From Nissolia schottii (taxonomy: Eukaryota > Streptophyta > Magnoliopsida > Fabales > Fabaceae), in contig QANU01075037.1 of assembly GCA_003254905.1 (NCBI GenBank), positions 682,533 through 746,532 on the forward strand: DNA of 64,000 bases. The letters run 5' to 3'. The notes under the pieces are model-generated. The model did not search any database, was not told the DNA's origin, and worked only from the letters and a program-made list of their open reading frames with translations. The number at the start of each line of letters is the position of its first letter. Within the stretch, counting starts at the first letter, position 1. Below are positions 12,701-22,610 of the stretch, in pieces. The translations under genes and the position numbers were made by a program.

Positions 12701-15429
12701 TAAAAATTAGATCAGATTACGATTAGATAAAGATTAGGAATAGAATTAAATAAGACTAGATAAAATAAGATAGGATTGGATTAGGAAGATAAGATGAGAG
12801 ATTAGAATGCTATAAATAACAGAGGGTAGGGGAGGATAGAAGCAACGAAGATTTGGGAAATCACAAACTACACAAGGAGAGATCCAATCTCTCGAATGTT
12901 GGCCATTATTCTTATTTAATTTTCCTTTCAATAAAACAGTCCCTATTATTATTATCTCGTCCTTACCGGTGATTTGGTACCAGTTGTTACAACATAAGAT
13001 AATAGTATATAAAAGTTGCAGTCAGCTTATTTCACGCCACTATTCCGTGGAGTATTCATAGAAAATAAAGATCACATAACCAAATGTCAAATCATTTGGT
13101 TACTTAGCATTTTCTCTTGTACCTAGTTCCTAATGCGATGCATAGAAACTCCAAGCATATCACACGCTAAGTTTGCATTTCAGGCATCAACAAATGTCAA
13201 ACATGTGACTTGCCAAGGATTCCNTAGATAAGATTACAATTAGATAAAGATTAGGATTAGAATTAAATAAGACTAGATAAAATAAGATAGGATTGGATTA
13301 GGAAGATAAGATAAGAGATTAGAATGCTATAAATAACAGAGGGTAAGGGAGGATAGAAGCAAGGAAGATTTGGGAAATCACAAACTACACAAGGAGAGAT
13401 CCAATCTCTCGAATGTTGGCCATTATTCTTATTTAATTTTCCTTTCAATAAAACAGTCCCTATTATTATTATTATTTCGTCCTTACCGGTGATTTGGTAC
13501 CAGTTGTTACAACATAAGATAATAGTATATAAAAGTTGCAGTCAGCTTATTTCACACCACTATTCCGTGGAGTATTCATAGAAAATAAAGATCACATAAC
13601 CAAATGTCAAATCATTTGGTTACTTAGCATTTTCTCTTGTACCTAGTTCCTAATGCGATGCATAGAAACTCCAAGCATATCACACGCTAAGTTTGCATTT
13701 CAGGCATCAACAAATGTCAAACATGTGACTTGCCAAGGATTCCCGATAACACTAAAATCTTATGTCTGTCTGTCTCTCTCTCTGCTTTACGGACATTCTC
13801 AATTACTGGGATGCAATAAATTTAATAACGAAAAAGCAGTTTAGAGTTTAGAAAAAATAGGAAAAAAGTCTAACACACCAGATTTGGGGTTATGCCACGA
13901 GCAACAGCCGAACCACCAATTGTATATTCTAGAACCAGGGACCAACCAACCAACCAAGCAACCCTAATATCGACAGCAATGATGAAGGTCAAGGATTCAT
14001 TAACTATGACGAAAAACAAAAAGAGAAAACATAGTCATTCAAAATATATATCTTTTAAGTACAATTTTCTTTTCTGAAAACAATATCATGATTTACATAA
14101 ATAACCCTCTCTGTAAGAAACAGTCCGTAGCAGGATAGCACTATTGACTGCACATAAACATTCTGGCAATGCTGGTAACTCGACAAAGTATTTCTTCAAC
14201 TCACATAGTAGTTCATTTAACCATTATACCTATAGTTTAATTCCAAAATAGGACAATCAGACAATAGGACAAATTGTAACTTACCCTTCTCCAATGCATA
14301 TGTATGTATAATGATAAGCACTCCCAGCAGATGGGCATCGACATGCAAGCTCTGCATAACAAAAAGCTGAAAGTGCCGCAGCTATTCCTGCAATGAGAAT
14401 TGATATCACAAGTGCAGGTCCTGCATGCTCTCTTGCAACTGTTCCAATGAGAATATACACTCCAGCTCCTATTGTGGAGCCAACCCCTGAATTTCAAGAA
14501 TGATTAATCACCTTCAGAAAAGAATATATTTGCAAAAATGAAGCTAAAGCCTATATACACAAAGAGGAGATGCAAATTAAATCAGAAGTTGGCAATTATG
14601 TATGTGATGTTAATTAGGCCATAGTGTTAAAAGAGAAAAGAACAACTAATCTTCTTCTAAAGGTGGAAATCTTTTCTTAGCAAAATAACACAATATCCTT
14701 AGAATTTTAAAAACTTTAAGTTCAACCAAGACACATTTTCATGCTTCTATTTGTAGTAGAGCCAATGCACCCTTCAGTCTCCACAATATCATCTATGTGG
14801 GTGGCTATAAAATTCTCTACTGTATTCAATACTTCAATAAAGATTGATGATATTTTCAAACACATCAAGTGTTGACATCAAAACACCGAGCTTATCATTT
14901 CCACAACAACCAAGCCTTTTCTAATTAAGTTGGGTCGGCTGCATTGATCGAACGATGCCACAAAAAAATAATAATAATCTAGCATGTAAAACTAGTGAAT
15001 TGTTTTGGCACAAAACTTTAAGCATTGTCCTGTTTGTGCAACCTACCCTAAACTGTCTGGTTCTGGAAGAATACTCCTCAACCAACAAATTCATTGAACT
15101 TAAGATAGGCAAGACCCAAACAAAAGAAATGGAGATAGCAAACAAAATCACATTTGCCTGAAATTCAATTCGGTTTTCTTCCTTTCTCAAAGGAAAACAG
15201 CAAGAGGGAACAAGAAAAGGGTTAAAAAAGTTGCGTTCATGAACAGTTTACCAATGGCAACGAGATCACTAACAGATAACTTCCTAGCCAATTGACCCCC
15301 ATGTCCCCTCACATGGACAGAATCAACTTGCTTTCTCCTAATCAAGCTCCGAAATCCCCTTGACAATCTTCCCCCTCCCACTCCTCCTCCAACACCAGCA
15401 CCACCACCAATCTCATCATTCACTATCAT
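2122..15429 (-). CDS. CAT2: Cationic amino acid transporter, vacuolar CAT2/CAT4-like (14 exons, 644 aa)
   Basis: APC-superfamily transporter for basic and neutral amino acids. Plant CAT2/CAT4-type members sit in the tonoplast. Exons (minus): 15429-15252, 14486-14285, 13963-13879, 11971-11831, 11740-11622, 11521-11425, 10928-10756, 10653-10587, 6075-5917, 5835-5577, 3601-3493, 3264-3152, 2465-2390, 2278-2122. All are bounded by GT/AG and sum to 1935 nt in frame. A Gly-rich N-terminus leads into LIRRKQVDS. Family hallmarks follow: [78 protein letters not shown], then C-terminal membrane segments. Length is close to the family's usual 600-640 aa. Intron 8 (4.5 kb), intron 10 (2.0 kb) and intron 3 (1.9 kb) hold inserted repeats, yet the coding frame is intact. 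Which CAT paralogue it is cannot be settled by eye; the Gly-rich head favours CAT2. Confidence 0.93.
4040..5310. repeat. GC-rich insert in transporter intron 10
   Basis: This block interrupts an otherwise AT-rich intron. At 4100-4390 it is C/T-rich on the plus strand, and at 4600-5140 it is C/T-rich on the minus strand. Long open frames exist on both strands, but they are Ser/Pro/Thr-rich low complexity with no recognised domain. The composition resembles the GC-rich parts of the intron 8 insert. Probably transposon-derived; class undetermined. Confidence 0.4.
7433..7565. mobile_element. Small MITE-like palindromic element
   Basis: The ends are imperfect inverted repeats: GGATCCTCTTAAGTGAGATC on the left against GGGTCCTCTAAAGTGAGGGG from the right end read in reverse. 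An internal short hairpin (CTCACTTTA / TAAAGTGAG) sits at 7452-7482. It lies inside the left arm of the fold-back element and has no counterpart seen in the right arm, so it was inserted later or lost from the other arm. Confidence 0.55.
7735..7815. repeat. Short LINE-tail-like motif (GGCTATATGGATCA)
   Basis: Contains a CACTAGGTCAAGTTGGCTAT core followed by ATGGATCAGACGAC. It resembles 14905-14955 and, more loosely, 41940-41990. The copy at 41940 follows a LINE C-terminal reading frame, which suggests all three are 3' ends of one dispersed LINE family. Confidence 0.4.
8060..8790 (+). pseudogene. FAR1-related MULE transposase remnant, left arm
   Basis: With frame changes and stops, the plus strand reads [20 protein letters not shown] (FAR1-type N-terminal zinc-binding region). 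Downstream come [14 protein letters not shown], then [12 protein letters not shown] followed by [11 protein letters not shown], then a degenerate form of the transposase stretch that usually reads FDTTY. This order and spacing match FAR1/Jittery-like transposases. There are several stops and frameshifts, so it is not functional as protein. It is antisense to the host transporter gene. Confidence 0.65.
8755..9335 (-). pseudogene. FAR1-related MULE transposase remnant, right arm (inverted copy)
   Basis: Read on the minus strand this repeats the left-arm frame. It starts with a diverged form of the ESIEKIR region near 9320-9285, passes through the SGCQ/SRG-like region near 9100, and ends with [15 protein letters not shown] near 8840-8788. 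The order is the same as in 8060-8625 but the strand is opposite. It carries stops and poly-A interruptions, so it is decayed. Confidence 0.6.
9754..9790. repeat. (AAT)n microsatellite
   Basis: Uninterrupted AAT/ATA triplets in the right arm of the fold-back element; a CA dinucleotide run followed by poly-A lies at 9979-10013. Confidence 0.9.
12708..13223. repeat. 516-bp repeat, copy A (transporter intron 3)
   Basis: Nearly identical to copy B (13225-13743), with about eight differences seen by eye, including one extra ATT triplet in B. It contains a TATAAATAA box, an AATAAAA signal and GATTAGATAA-type low complexity, so the first half resembles a solo LTR or TRIM. The second half looks like ordinary intron DNA. 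The copy ends exactly at the N at 13224. Confidence 0.85.
13224..13224. other. Ambiguous base N at a repeat junction
   Basis: The only N noticed in the window. It lies exactly between the two copies of the 516-bp repeat, as expected where an assembler joined two overlapping or allelic contigs without merging them. Confidence 0.95.
13225..13743. repeat. 519-bp repeat, copy B (transporter intron 3)
   Basis: Starts immediately after the N and matches copy A to its end. Past 13743 the intron continues uniquely towards exon 3 of the transporter. Confidence 0.85.
14890..14960. repeat. Short LINE-tail-like motif (GGGTCGGCTGCATTGATC)
   Basis: Contains CAACCAAGCCTTTTCTAATT followed by AAGTTGGGTCGGCTGCATTG, a dispersed plant motif also present in altered form at 7735 and 41940. 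It lies in intron 1 of the transporter gene. Confidence 0.4.
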
Positions 15430-17205
15430 TGTCCAAAACCAGATTGAAGTGCGTTTAAGTGTTGATGATAGTTCTGGATTCTGGTCAAACTTTTATTTAT
15501 TGGGCAAAAGGAGCGAAATTTGATAAACCCCGAAACAGTGGGTGCACAGAAAATGCTACCCGCTAACACCCTTTTGCTCTTCTTCCTCTTGATTGATTGC
15601 AGATGGAAAGAAAGAACCTTGGAGCGATTACGATCACACGTCAGAAGCTGTGGGATGTGAGCTGCGAGCTGTGTCGTGTGGGAAAACGGTGCTATGCATT
15701 GGGACGTAACTTTGCGCCGCAACTATATTTTATTTTAGGGTACAAAACTAATAATATCTTATCTGAAACATTTCTCTTGGTTTTATTAACCTATTTTTAG
15801 TGTCTTTGGAATAAAAAAATATATTGTGGAAGTTATTTGATTTTCAAATTAAATATTGCTTCTTCTTCTTTTTTTTAAGGAAATATTATTTTTGTGTTTG
15901 GTTGTTTTAAAATCTTTGATTTCTTTCGCTCACTATTTTAAAAATTATGAAGAGAATTTAATTAAATTATATTGTAAAACAGTTTTTTTTAATATTGTCA
16001 AACGGTTTCATAACGTAGCAACGATTAAAATCTTTAAAAAAAGGGGAACTTGATTTTCAATAAAAATTTATGGCATTTGATTGCTTTAGTTTTAAAATTT
16101 TATCAAACTTAATTTTATTATACTTTTATATTAAATTTAAATTAAATCAACTTAAATTTTTGATCATTTCAAATTGCATCTATCCTTTTTTTTCTCAAGA
16201 AATTATATTAAATGAAGGATAAATTTAGGATCTCATGTTTATGACCCAAACCCTACCACAAGACTAATTCTAGTGATTTGTATTTAATATTATATAAAGT
16301 TGATGTAATTTGGGACATTAACTTTTATATGGTTTATAACATAATTGTTGCTCAAAAAATGGGTTGGATATGAATTTTACAAACATATGGGCTGAAAAAT
16401 TAAAATCGTCATAATGTAGGGCGATTTCAGAATTTTCAAAAAAAAAGGTTGAAATCGTTATTAAGTGTGGCGATTTCAAGTACTGTGAGTGCTGAAATCG
16501 CTAACCCCATGATGATTTCAGTAGATCACAATTTTTTTTTAAATGGTACTGAAGTCATCATGCCTTGAGGCGATTTCAATATCATCGCTCATACAATTGT
16601 AAATCTTGTATTACATGCATATTATAAAAATTTATTATATTTTGGTGAATATACTTGTAAAAAAATCCTAATTTGGGTTAATGATGGTTCATATGTCAGT
16701 TTTGCAATTTTTACAATAATTTAATTAATTAAATAAATCCTTAAGGTTTAATATTATATAAAGTAGATGTAATTTGCATTAATGCTTGCTTACATGTCAA
16801 TTTTATAATTTTTACAATGATTTAATTAATTAATTTAATTAAATAAATAATATGAATTAAAAAAATTAAATACAAAATGTAGTCTATCAATATATATGTT
16901 ATCAATGTCTCAATTTTACTCTTAATTGGTGATTGATGTCTGAAATAGTTCCTATTAAAATTAAATTGTATCTAAAATATTTTTATTCGCAAACAAAATC
17001 TGTTTCAATTTAAAATTGACATACATATTTTGTTTTCTTTATAGTCTCCATCCATAAATCATCATTAATCCTTAATAACCTTATCCTTAATACTTATCTA
17101 TAACATTATATCAGTCCTGCTACATGTACATTGTCTTAGCATCCACTATATATCTACCCCCATATTTATACGACTGAATCCATACAATAACACTCCCAAA
17201 CAACT
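15430..17205. other. Promoter side of the transporter, then AT-rich repeats
   Basis: 15430-15720 is presumably 5' UTR and core promoter of the minus-strand transporter. 15800-17200 is strongly AT-rich. 16390-16600 holds a run of palindromic GAAATCG / CGATTTC modules (separate entry). 16684-16850 contains a diverged tandem repeat of roughly 110 bp built on TTTAATTAATTAAATAAAT. No gene seen. Confidence 0.6.
16395..16590. repeat. Array of GAAATCG...CGATTTC palindromic modules
   Basis: Four successive modules in which GAAATCGT- or GAAATCGC-type words face GGCGATTTC or GATGATTTC across about 10-15 bp. The layout is the same as in the MULE ends at 24330-24545 and 27360-27600, but with a different core word. 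Probably the terminal region of a related, otherwise deleted MULE. Confidence 0.5.
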
Positions 17206-18113
17206 CTCAATAACACAAATCTTATGTCCGTCTGTCTCTCTCTGTGCTTTACGGACATTCTCAATTACTGGGATGCAATAAATTTAATAAAGAAAAAGTA
17301 GTTTAGAGTTTAGAAAAAATAGGAAAAATGTCTTAACACACCAGATTTGGGGTTATGCCACGAGCAACAGCCGAACCACCAACTGTATATTATAAAATCA
17401 GGGACCAACCAGCCAACCAAGCAACCCTGATATCGACAGCAATGATGAAGGTCAAGGATTCACAAACTATGACGAAAAACAAATAGAGAAAACATAGTCA
17501 TTCAAATATATCTTTTTTAAGTACAATTTTCTTTTCTGAAAACAATATCATGATTTACACAAATAACCCTCTCTGTAAGAAACAGTCCGTAGCAGGATAG
17601 CACTATTGACTGCACATAAACATTCTGGCAATGCTCGTAACACAACAAAGTATTTCTTCAACTCACATAGTAGTTCATTTAACCATTATACCTATAGTTT
17701 AATTCCAAAATAGGACAATCCGACAATTGGACAAATTGTAACTTACCCTTCTCCAATGCATATGTATGTATAAATGATAAGCACTCCCAGCAGATGGGCA
17801 TCGACATGCAAGCTCTGCATAACAAAAAGCTGAAAGTGCTGCAGCTATTCCTGCAATGAGAATTGATATGACAAGTCCAGGTCCTGCATGCTCTCTTGCA
17901 ACTGTTCCAATGAGAATATACACTCCAGCTCCTATCGTGGAGCCAACCCCTGAATTTCAAGAATGATTAATCACCTTCAGAAAAGAATATATTTGCAAAA
18001 GTGAAGCTAAAACCTATATACACGGAGGAAATGCAAATTAAATCAGAAGTTGGCAATTATGTATGTGATGTTAATTAGGCCATAGTGTTAAACGAGAAAA
18101 GAACAACTAATCT
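17206..18113 (-). pseudogene. Duplicated fragment of the transporter gene (exons 2 and 3 with intron 2)
   Basis: Collinear, high-identity copy of 13745-14652. The exon 2 copy is 17949-17747 and carries one extra A in the Tyr/His-rich end (TATAAATGATAAG against TATAATGATAAG), which shifts the frame. The exon 3 copy (about 17427-17341) has TAA where the gene has GAA in LEYTIGG. It lies 5' of the transporter start codon and outside its coding unit. The damage means it cannot serve as an alternative coding segment. Confidence 0.9.
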
Positions 18114-18560
18114 ATATTTCATAATAGATGGATAGTTTCACCACTGTTCCCCTAAATTTCAGGACACGTGTCATCTCCTCAAGCTTCATTTTCCTGCCCA
18201 AATGGTGACTTAGTAAGCAAGAATGGTAAAAGCAAAACTTGCATTTGTGTTTCAATAGATGGGAAGAACCTATGTGCTTTACAATTTCGTGATTTTAATA
18301 TTATTATTATATTATTATTACTTTTGCACAAATTAAAATTAAAGACTAATATCAATGCATGTGACATACTCAATATCATTGACATTATTTACTAACATAC
18401 TCATTAAACAAAAAGTAGCAGCTGATCAATCAATCAACTGAGAAATCTTTAAAATATTTTCTTGGAATATGTTCAAAACACAATGTAGCCTTCTGCCGAA
18501 ATAGTTTTTAATATAATAATATAATAATCAATTACAAAAACTGAACATAAAAATGTAATT
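18114..18560. other. Spacer between two captured gene fragments
   Basis: AT-rich, with a TTATTATTA run at 18300-18325. Separates the transporter copy from the BPM copy. No recognised coding content. Confidence 0.5.
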
Positions 18561-18564
18561 CGGA

Positions 18565-19140
18565 ACAAAAACTTATGCGCATGAAACCTTTCTCCATTTA
18601 CAGATAAAGCAACATCTGACCCTTGTTCATTATTTAACAGCATGCCGTACTCCAACATCAGATTCGGTATCGTGTATCGTGTTTTAATTTCCAACAATCT
18701 ATAGTGGCACCACAACACCAACCTTGCAGTTTATCTTCAATTCTTCAAACAATCATCTTTATGAAAGGTCTGACACCTCGTCACTTCATGAAGTACATCA
18801 CAAAAGGTAAACGTGTAATGCACATCCCCTAGAATCACATCACCTCACATTGTTTGAAGAATTGTATGTTCAATTCTTCAAGCAATCATCCTTATGAACG
18901 GTAAACACCTCATCACTTCATAAAGCACTTATAGCCCCCAACACATAATAGACTAGCGCAATTGTCACTTCATGAAGTACATTACAAAACGTAAACATTC
19001 AATGCACACCCCCTAGAGTCACGTCGCTTCATTATTTAACAGCATCCACTAGAGTTACCACTAGGAACAAATGTATCTATGCAATGAGGTAGAACTAGTA
19101 GTATTCAGATGATAAAAACCACACAGAATTTCCAGCACTG
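18565..19140 (-). pseudogene. Duplicated fragment of the MATH-BTB (BPM) gene
   Basis: The minus strand reads GMLLNNEQGSDVALSVNGER followed by FHAHK, a diverged copy of the BTB start encoded at 44095-44000 ([20 protein letters not shown]). Similarity continues upstream into the BPM intron 1 sequence, for example CTAGAATCACATCACCTCAC at 18829 and 44328, and GATAAAAACCA at 19110 and 44453. The copy is frameshifted and contains an internal tandem duplication of about 140 bp (18733-18850 against 18868-19015). Non-functional. Confidence 0.8.
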
Positions 19141-19477
19141 AGGTGCACGTCATTATGTGTGTAACACAGGCAGTGATAACACAATCTGGACCAACTGAAA
19201 AACATCCCAGGCCACACTACTCAACTGCACAATCAAATTGTACATGGATTGCTTGTAAGGGTAATCAATGACAATCTGTTTCACATGAATGACCAGCCTA
19301 ATTAAGTGCTTCAAATGAGCAGTTCTAGTCATGTGTTGGTAAACTTATGCCGACCATGAAACTATCGTCAGTTATGATATGATCAACCCCATGACTACTC
19401 TGACATCTCCTCCACAATGACCGACCATAAACCAATCAATAGTTCACTTTGGTAAAATTTGTTATAGCTCATTGACA
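19141..19477. other. 3' flank of the PPR gene
   Basis: Non-coding; probably includes the 3' UTR of the PPR gene next to 19478. Nothing else recognised. Confidence 0.5.
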
Positions 19478-22039
19478 TCATTCATTAGATTCCAAAATTG
19501 TATTTACGTTTGAAATGTAGCATGGCTTATATCCTGCATCCTTCATGTCCATAGTCAACTTATCCAGGATACTATATATCTCAGCACTCTGAGTGTGTTT
19601 CTCATCTCTGGAGACAAAGCAGTTCACAAACCCAGCAATCTCAACCCAACTACATCCTGTTTCCTTTTGCAAACCTTTTTCCTTTATCTGATTCCTCACT
19701 CTATCAACATTTTCCCACTTTCCTTCCTCTGCATAAATATTTGCGAGCAAAACATGGTAACCCGCCATTCCTTGTTGTGTCTCCATAGTAAGCAACTTTT
19801 CAGCAATAACTTTGCCCAATTCAAAGTACCCATGATTTTTGCAAGCCCCAAGAAGGGATCCCCAGATTTCCACTGCATTGCCATCTTTACCCAATCCCTT
19901 GATGAACTCATAGGCTTCAACCACCCTCCCAACCCTCCCTAGCATGTCTGTAACACAACAAAAATGTTCGATTGATGGCTTAATGTTATGTGCTTTCTCC
20001 ATAGACTCAAATATCTGAAGACCTTCATCAACCAAACCAGAATAACTACAGGCGGACAAGATGGCAACAAAAGTAACTGCATCGGGCTTGATGCCAGATC
20101 TCAGCATAGTATCATACAAGGTAAGAGCTTTCCTCCCCATCCCGTGCTGACCATAGCTCATCATCATTGTGGTGTATGTGACTGAATTCTTCTCAGGTGT
20201 TCTGGCAAAGACATTTTCAGCGTAAGTTATAGCACCTGATTTGGAATATGTGTCAACTAAAGCACTTGCCACATAAACATTTTGGTCCAAGGAATGACGA
20301 ATGGAAAATCCATGAATTTGCCTAGCAAAGGCCATGCTCCCCATTGAACTACAAGCTGGGAGAATTGATGCCAAGGTCACTGCATTAGGGATTGCATTAT
20401 GCACTAATGCATCTCTAAGAACGAGAATGGCTTTCTCATTGAGCCCATTCTGGGTATAACAGGCAATCATAGCATTCCACGTGGCCTGGTCTCTATGACT
20501 TGGGCAGTTCTGCTCAAATAACAACTCAGAAGTCCTGATCAGGCCGGATTTCGCATACATGTCTATCAGATAACTCTCCATCCCCTCAAATTCTATACCG
20601 TGCCGAATTAGATACGCATGAGTTTTCCTTCCAATGCTCAAGTTCCTAAGGTTAGAAGCCGCGGAAAGAAGCGCAGTCACAGTCACCGAATCAATGGCGA
20701 ACTTGTGCTTCTGCATCTCACACACAAGCATCAGTGCTTCCTCATCCAAACCATTCTGCACAAAGGCAGAAACTATGGTATTCCAGGAAACAGCATCCCT
20801 CTCCAACATCTCATTGAAAACCTTAAACGAGGTATAAACAGAATTGCATCTAGAGTACATAACAATTATCGCATTCAGAACAATCACAGGCAAAACCGCC
20901 AAACTCTTGAGTACAAGCGCGTGCATCTGCTCCGCCAATCTAATCTGCTGCAGCTGGGAAACAGCGCTAATAACTGACAGAAAAGTTACCTCATCGCACA
21001 CAGCCTCATCACACCCCAACGCTCTAACAAAAACCTCTATCCCTTCAACTGGACGGTTATTCTGAACACACCCTCCAATCATGGTGTTCCACACCTCAGT
21101 ATTCTTCTCCGAACGCTCGAAAACCGTCCTCGCGCACCCCAGGCAACCGAGCTCGGCATACATAAGCATCGCGGAGCTCACAACAAACACCTCATTCGCA
21201 TACTCTTCCCCGAACTTCACAACCAACCCGTGCAAAGCACGTGCAACTCGAACGTCCCCGAACCCTGACACTGCCGGGCACACATTCACGAAGGAAACCG
21301 CGCTCGGCGTGACCCCGCGCTCCATCATCTCGCTAAACGCGCGGATCGCCTCCGCGTGGCGCTCCGTCTTCGCGTGCCAGGAAACCAAGGTGTTCCAAGC
21401 GACGACGTTTCGCTTGCGCATTATAGAGAACACCTTGAGGACGTAGTCGCGTTCGGTGCCGGCGGCGTTTGGGGGCAAGCAGGTCGAGTACATGTGGAGG
21501 AGGGAGTTGTAGACGATTCGGCTCGGGTTAGGGTTCGTTGTTTGGCAGCGGAGGAAGTGGGAGTGCACGGCTTTTCCGGCGGCGAGGTCAAGGGAGAGGG
21601 CACAGGCCTTGAGGGTTGAGGAGAAGGTGTAGGAGTCGAATCGGGTTCCCGGGGTGGACTTCATTTGAGAGTAGAAGAGGAGGGCATGGAGGGGGAAGTT
21701 GTTGCAGATGAAGCCGATGATGATGGTGTTCCAGAGGAGTGGGGCGGAGGGTGGGCGAGGGAGGGAGTCGAAGAGGTGGCGGGAAAGGTGGGGCTGGCCC
21801 TGCTGGCAGAGATGGCTGAGGCGAGAGCGAATGGTTGGGGTTGTGGGTTTGGGGTTGTTGTGGTTGTGGTTGGGGTTGGAAATAGTGCGAAAGGAGAGTG
21901 TTGTGGTTGAGGTTGAGGGAGTGGAGGGTGAAGTTGGAGAAGTGGAGGATGAGGAGGAACAGGAGGTGGAGGGGAACATGTTGAAAGCTCGGGAAGGAGG
22001 AGATGGGCTGATGACTATGGCTGTACAAGGAGAAGGCAT
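19478..22039 (-). CDS. AEF1: Pentatricopeptide repeat protein, PLS/E class, AEF1 (At3g22150)-like, 853 aa
   Basis: Organellar RNA-binding protein. PLS-class PPR proteins select C-to-U editing sites in plastids or mitochondria. The Ser/Thr/Pro-rich N-terminus (about residues 1-70) looks like a transit peptide. From about 70 to 750 there are tandem PPR units with typical phrases: LWNTIIIGFICNN, VVAWNTLVSWHAK, EVWNTMIGGCVQN, AVSWNTIVSAFVQNGLDEEA, ATWNAMIACYTQNG, SVTYTTMMMSYGQHGMG, PDAVTFVAILSACSYSGLVD. The end (EIWGSLLGACKNHG, GCSWVEIAGFVNCFVSRDEK) is the E/E+ extension. No DYW deaminase domain follows, so it would rely on a partner deaminase. One exon, usual for the family. In Arabidopsis AEF1 is linked to editing of plastid atpF and mitochondrial nad5; applying that here is inference from orthology judged by eye. 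Confidence 0.93.
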   Translation of the reverse strand: MPSPCTAIVISPSPPSRAFNMFPSTSCSSSSSTSPTSPSTPSTSTTTLSFRTISNPNHNHNNPKPTTPTIRSRLSHLCQQGQPHLSRHLFDSLPRPPSAPLLWNTIIIGFICNNFPLHALLFYSQMKSTPGTRFDSYTFSSTLKACALSLDLAAGKAVHSHFLRCQTTNPNPSRIVYNSLLHMYSTCLPPNAAGTERDYVLKVFSIMRKRNVVAWNTLVSWHAKTERHAEAIRAFSEMMERGVTPSAVSFVNVCPAVSGFGDVRVARALHGLVVKFGEEYANEVFVVSSAMLMYAELGCLGCARTVFERSEKNTEVWNTMIGGCVQNNRPVEGIEVFVRALGCDEAVCDEVTFLSVISAVSQLQQIRLAEQMHALVLKSLAVLPVIVLNAIIVMYSRCNSVYTSFKVFNEMLERDAVSWNTIVSAFVQNGLDEEALMLVCEMQKHKFAIDSVTVTALLSAASNLRNLSIGRKTHAYLIRHGIEFEGMESYLIDMYAKSGLIRTSELLFEQNCPSHRDQATWNAMIACYTQNGLNEKAILVLRDALVHNAIPNAVTLASILPACSSMGSMAFARQIHGFSIRHSLDQNVYVASALVDTYSKSGAITYAENVFARTPEKNSVTYTTMMMSYGQHGMGRKALTLYDTMLRSGIKPDAVTFVAILSACSYSGLVDEGLQIFESMEKAHNIKPSIEHFCCVTDMLGRVGRVVEAYEFIKGLGKDGNAVEIWGSLLGACKNHGYFELGKVIAEKLLTMETQQGMAGYHVLLANIYAEEGKWENVDRVRNQIKEKGLQKETGCSWVEIAGFVNCFVSRDEKHTQSAEIYSILDKLTMDMKDAGYKPCYISNVNTILESNE

Positions 22040-22139
22040 TGCTGCTGCGGAGAATTTGATTTGAAATAAGCGGTAGTTGGCGAGTTACAGAGAAAGGGGA
22101 CTTGAAATTGAATAATGATAAGGTCATCCTTGGCTACCA

Positions 22140-22610
22140 TCAGATTTTGAGCAGGAGATGTTATACGTCGCGTGGATTTATATATTATATATCATTAGGA
22201 TTCAATTTTATCTTGAGTATAAGTCTCATTTAAATTTTATCCAGTAATAAATACTATATTCGTTGGTTGGTACGATGTTTCACGTAAAGTGAATCTAAAT
22301 AACACAATTCATATATGCGAAGGAAGTGACATGTTAACATCACTTTGATCTCTCTTAAGATTTTTAAAATACATCAAATTAATACTTCAAAAACATTTGG
22401 TGTACATTGAATAAGTTGTCATCGTATTGCCATCACTGTATTTCATATGATTTTAATGTATTAAATGTTGGCATATCCACACGAAGTATTGTTATGTAAA
22501 AGTTTGTGCAGATTAGTTTCAAATCATGTGTATGATTGACATATTTTGACAAAAAAATGTTAACACATTAATTCGTAATAGTTGTTTGAAAAGTTTGTGC
22601 ACGTAAATTG
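22140..22610. other. Promoter side of the PPR gene, AT-rich
   Basis: Non-coding AT-rich flank 5' of the minus-strand PPR gene. No specific element recognised. Confidence 0.5.

Noticed and set aside
17699..17923. Duplicated exon 2 as an alternative exon of the transporter
   Set aside because: It lies 5' of the first coding exon on the transcribed strand, carries a frameshift, and its companion exon has a stop codon.
20618..22064. Several plus-strand and alternative-frame ORFs over the PPR gene
   Set aside because: Shadows of the long PPR coding frame; translations match nothing and overlap one another.
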